Assembly: GCA_002471275.1 (NCBI GenBank)
Contig: DKPQ01000005.1
Span: 248,001-312,000 of the forward strand
Direction of reading: 5' to 3'
Source: Flammeovirgaceae bacterium UBA7330
Lineage (GTDB): Bacteria; Bacteroidota; Bacteroidia; Cytophagales; Cyclobacteriaceae
Length of the DNA stretch: 64,000 nt
The position numbers and the translations under genes are program-made. This document shows, piece after piece, positions 62,338 through 64,000 of this stretch (position 1 is its first letter; each line of letters opens with the position of its first letter). Under the pieces are notes generated by a model. That model searched no databases. It was not told the origin of the DNA and saw nothing but the letters and a program-made list of their open reading frames with translations.

Positions 62338-64000
62338 TTAGTGTTCTACTTTCAACAGATGCTGCTGGTCATTGAGCATCAGAATATAGACGCCGTTCTT
62401 CAGTTCGGAGGTGTCGATATTTTTGGCAAAATTTTCCAGTACATCGGAATAGATCAGTACTCCTGAGATACTATAGAGTTTTATTACTATGGGGTCTTGA
62501 TCGGTAGATGAAATATTTACATATCGGTCTGCTGGATTTGGATAAACCACAGCTTTGGTCTCCATCTGATTGTTTATGACGATAGGATTGAAATATTCAT
62601 ACTTACCATCAAAATCTGTTTGCTTTAATCTATAATATGAGACTCCCCGAAATGGCTTTATATCAACTATATAATAATTGGTCTCAGTGGTTGAGTTTCC
62701 TGCCCCTTCAACGATATCAACAATTGTCCACTCGGAGCCATCTGAAGATTTTTCTACAGTGAAGAAATCATTGTTGATTTCTGTAGCTACCCTCCACTTC
62801 AACTTGACATGACTCCCAATCATTTCCCCGTCGAAGGAGATCAACTCAATTGGTAAGCTAGAACTGCTACTGGTTGTTGCTATAGCCAGGTATCTGCTTG
62901 AGTTCGCTGGGATAATGGCATTGCTGATTCCTCCTATGGTCAAGGTGTTTGAGGATGTAGAGATATTAAGTCCTTCGGCACTTCCATATATAGTGGCATC
63001 AGTAAAATCATCATCGGTATCCACTAACAATACCAGGTCGTTCGGATCTGACGCACCGAGATCTGCCCAGGCATTTAGTGTAATGTCTATACTGAAGCTG
63101 GCAGTAAAATTTGTGTTTTGGACTTTCAATTCACGGTCTACTCTGCTAAATATACCACTTGGCCATTCCCCGTATTTAACACCGGAATCATACAACGGGG
63201 TACCATCATGTCCAATGACCAGGAAACTATCATCAGCGCCAAAACTGGATTTTGTTGCACTGTTTGCTGGATTGCTGGCAGCCAAAGCCTGCATGTAGAC
63301 CCGCAAACTATCATCCTGCCAATGTGATTGCTTCTGCAGGAGTGCTGTATTATCGTCGCGACCTAATCCTATGATATCATTATCATGTCCATCGCTTGCA
63401 GAAGCATCCCAGATGACTGTTCCTGCGCTGCTCAGGTAATCCCCCTCATTGACCCCATCGCTATTTGGGGTTTCCAACTCAACACTATTTCCATCAGTAT
63501 CTTTAGAGAGAGTAATGCCATATTTTATAGCCAGATAGGATTCCAGGATTTGGAGTTGATTGGCTGAATAAGACTGATTATCAAAGTAGATGATCTCAGC
63601 TATTTCTCCACCATAGTAATTATTATTTATACTAGAATTGAAACTCGAGGCTTCTGATCCATCACCAACAATTCCATATCTGGTGTTGGCGGATCCCAAA
63701 GTAGCGCCATTGGTAAGGTTATCATTTTGATAATCTCGCATTCCATCTGCACGAATCTCTGTTTCATTGGTTAAGGTGTTATCATAGACAGCCACTCCAA
63801 GTTTAGGAAGACCATCGTTCATGCCTGTGGTGGAACCATCAAGGTCATAGATAGTGCCCCCGTTGGAGTAAGAGAACCGAAGACCTCCGTTCCCTTTCAC
63901 ATTGAAATTGAAATATTCACTTCTGTCAAAATCCAGGAAAGCCCAGTTGTCATTGTTGCCGCCTGATACGGTTGTTTGATATACCACAAGGGACAGGACC
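62338..64000 (-). CDS. T9SS-sorted surface protein with DUF8202-like domain (N-terminus outside window)
   Basis: About 553 C-terminal residues are visible; the reading frame stays open to the window edge, so the GTG at 63987 is probably internal. Seen: LamG-like strands at the start, then QILESYLAIKYGITLSKDTDGN (a recurrent motif of DUF8202 proteins of Bacteroidota), a beta domain (LPIELISFDGEMIGSHVKLKWRV with YYRLKQTDFDGKYEYF) and a C-terminal T9SS type A sorting domain (VVYPNPADRYVNISS, ending in LLKVEH). It is a surface or secreted protein, likely large. It lies 137 bases upstream (in coordinates, beyond) of the ECF gene and is on the same strand. Confidence 0.88.
   Translation of the reverse strand, partial: VLSLVVYQTTVSGGNNDNWAFLDFDRSEYFNFNVKGNGGLRFSYSNGGTIYDLDGSTTGMNDGLPKLGVAVYDNTLTNETEIRADGMRDYQNDNLTNGATLGSANTRYGIVGDGSEASSFNSSINNNYYGGEIAEIIYFDNQSYSANQLQILESYLAIKYGITLSKDTDGNSVELETPNSDGVNEGDYLSSAGTVIWDASASDGHDNDIIGLGRDDNTALLQKQSHWQDDSLRVYMQALAASNPANSATKSSFGADDSFLVIGHDGTPLYDSGVKYGEWPSGIFSRVDRELKVQNTNFTASFSIDITLNAWADLGASDPNDLVLLVDTDDDFTDATIYGSAEGLNISTSSNTLTIGGISNAIIPANSSRYLAIATTSSSSSLPIELISFDGEMIGSHVKLKWRVATEINNDFFTVEKSSDGSEWTIVDIVEGAGNSTTETNYYIVDIKPFRGVSYYRLKQTDFDGKYEYFNPIVINNQMETKAVVYPNPADRYVNISSTDQDPIVIKLYSISGVLIYSDVLENFAKNIDTSELKNGVYILMLNDQQHLLKVEH

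Noticed and set aside
1..64000. CRISPR array, tRNA, rRNA, IS element, integrase or prophage
   Set aside because: I saw no regularly spaced repeats, cloverleaf in the gaps, transposase or phage structural gene on either strand; gene packing and codon use look uniform.

Overview
The window is bacterial chromosome from a Bacteroidota member, most likely of the Cytophagales (Reichenbachiella or Fulvivirga type). The evidence is three proteins with Por/type IX secretion (T9SS) C-terminal sorting domains, Bacteroidota-style promoters (a -7 element TAnnTTTG), DUF4097, DUF5723 and DUF8202 families, ECF sigma/anti-sigma organisation, and GH3 and TPR-CHAT proteins. I see no rRNA, tRNA, CRISPR array, insertion sequence, integrase or phage gene. 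Most of the window is core chromosome with a few accessory blocks.

Layout. 1-1.6 kb (minus): feoB (cut by the window edge), feoA and an orphan LuxR-type response regulator. 1.7-6.5 kb (plus): fumarase, an envelope SPOR-like protein, methionine aminopeptidase and a ClC-CBS protein. 6.5-6.9 kb: an AT-rich gap with three perfect DnaA boxes, a candidate replication origin. 6.9-9.9 kb: two exported thioredoxin-fold proteins, an SRPBCC-like protein, DUF1761 and MazG. 10-14.2 kb: a small Cys-rich membrane protein, then glmM, a cysteine desulfurase and a secreted peptidoglycan amidase overlapping one another. 14.2-16.9 kb: ferrochelatase, a VTT-like membrane protein and two unknown proteins. 17-22 kb: recJ, lptB, GH3, rluD. 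22-28.4 kb: a PLP enzyme, a lipoprotein with an outer-membrane DUF5723 partner, radA and bifunctional pheA. 28.5-34.2 kb: glyA-tatC-rpiB, a polytopic membrane protein, and rbfA with a LolC/E-like permease.

34.3-50.4 kb is the accessory half: a Snf2 helicase, a 1451-residue T9SS surface protein with five internal repeats behind a beta-helix protein, an aspartyl protease-PDZ protein, a flavoprotein/type III polyketide synthase/methyltransferase operon, and a secreted TPR-CHAT protease. 50.4-55.9 kb: polA, a threonine dehydratase-type enzyme, a lipid kinase and lgt. 56-59.1 kb: a hotdog thioesterase, metallo-beta-lactamase fold protein, UspA and DoxX. 59.2-62.2 kb (minus): an ECF sigma factor, an anti-sigma factor with HEAT-like repeats and two DUF4097 proteins. 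The end holds the C-terminal part of a T9SS surface protein.

How the genes work together: many serve the envelope (LptB, Lgt, GlmM, TatC, LolE-like, amidase, T9SS cargo). The ECF module probably senses envelope state, and the type III PKS operon probably makes a modified phenolic or quinone-type lipid. Everything was read by eye. Family names come from recognised motifs, and no database search was run.
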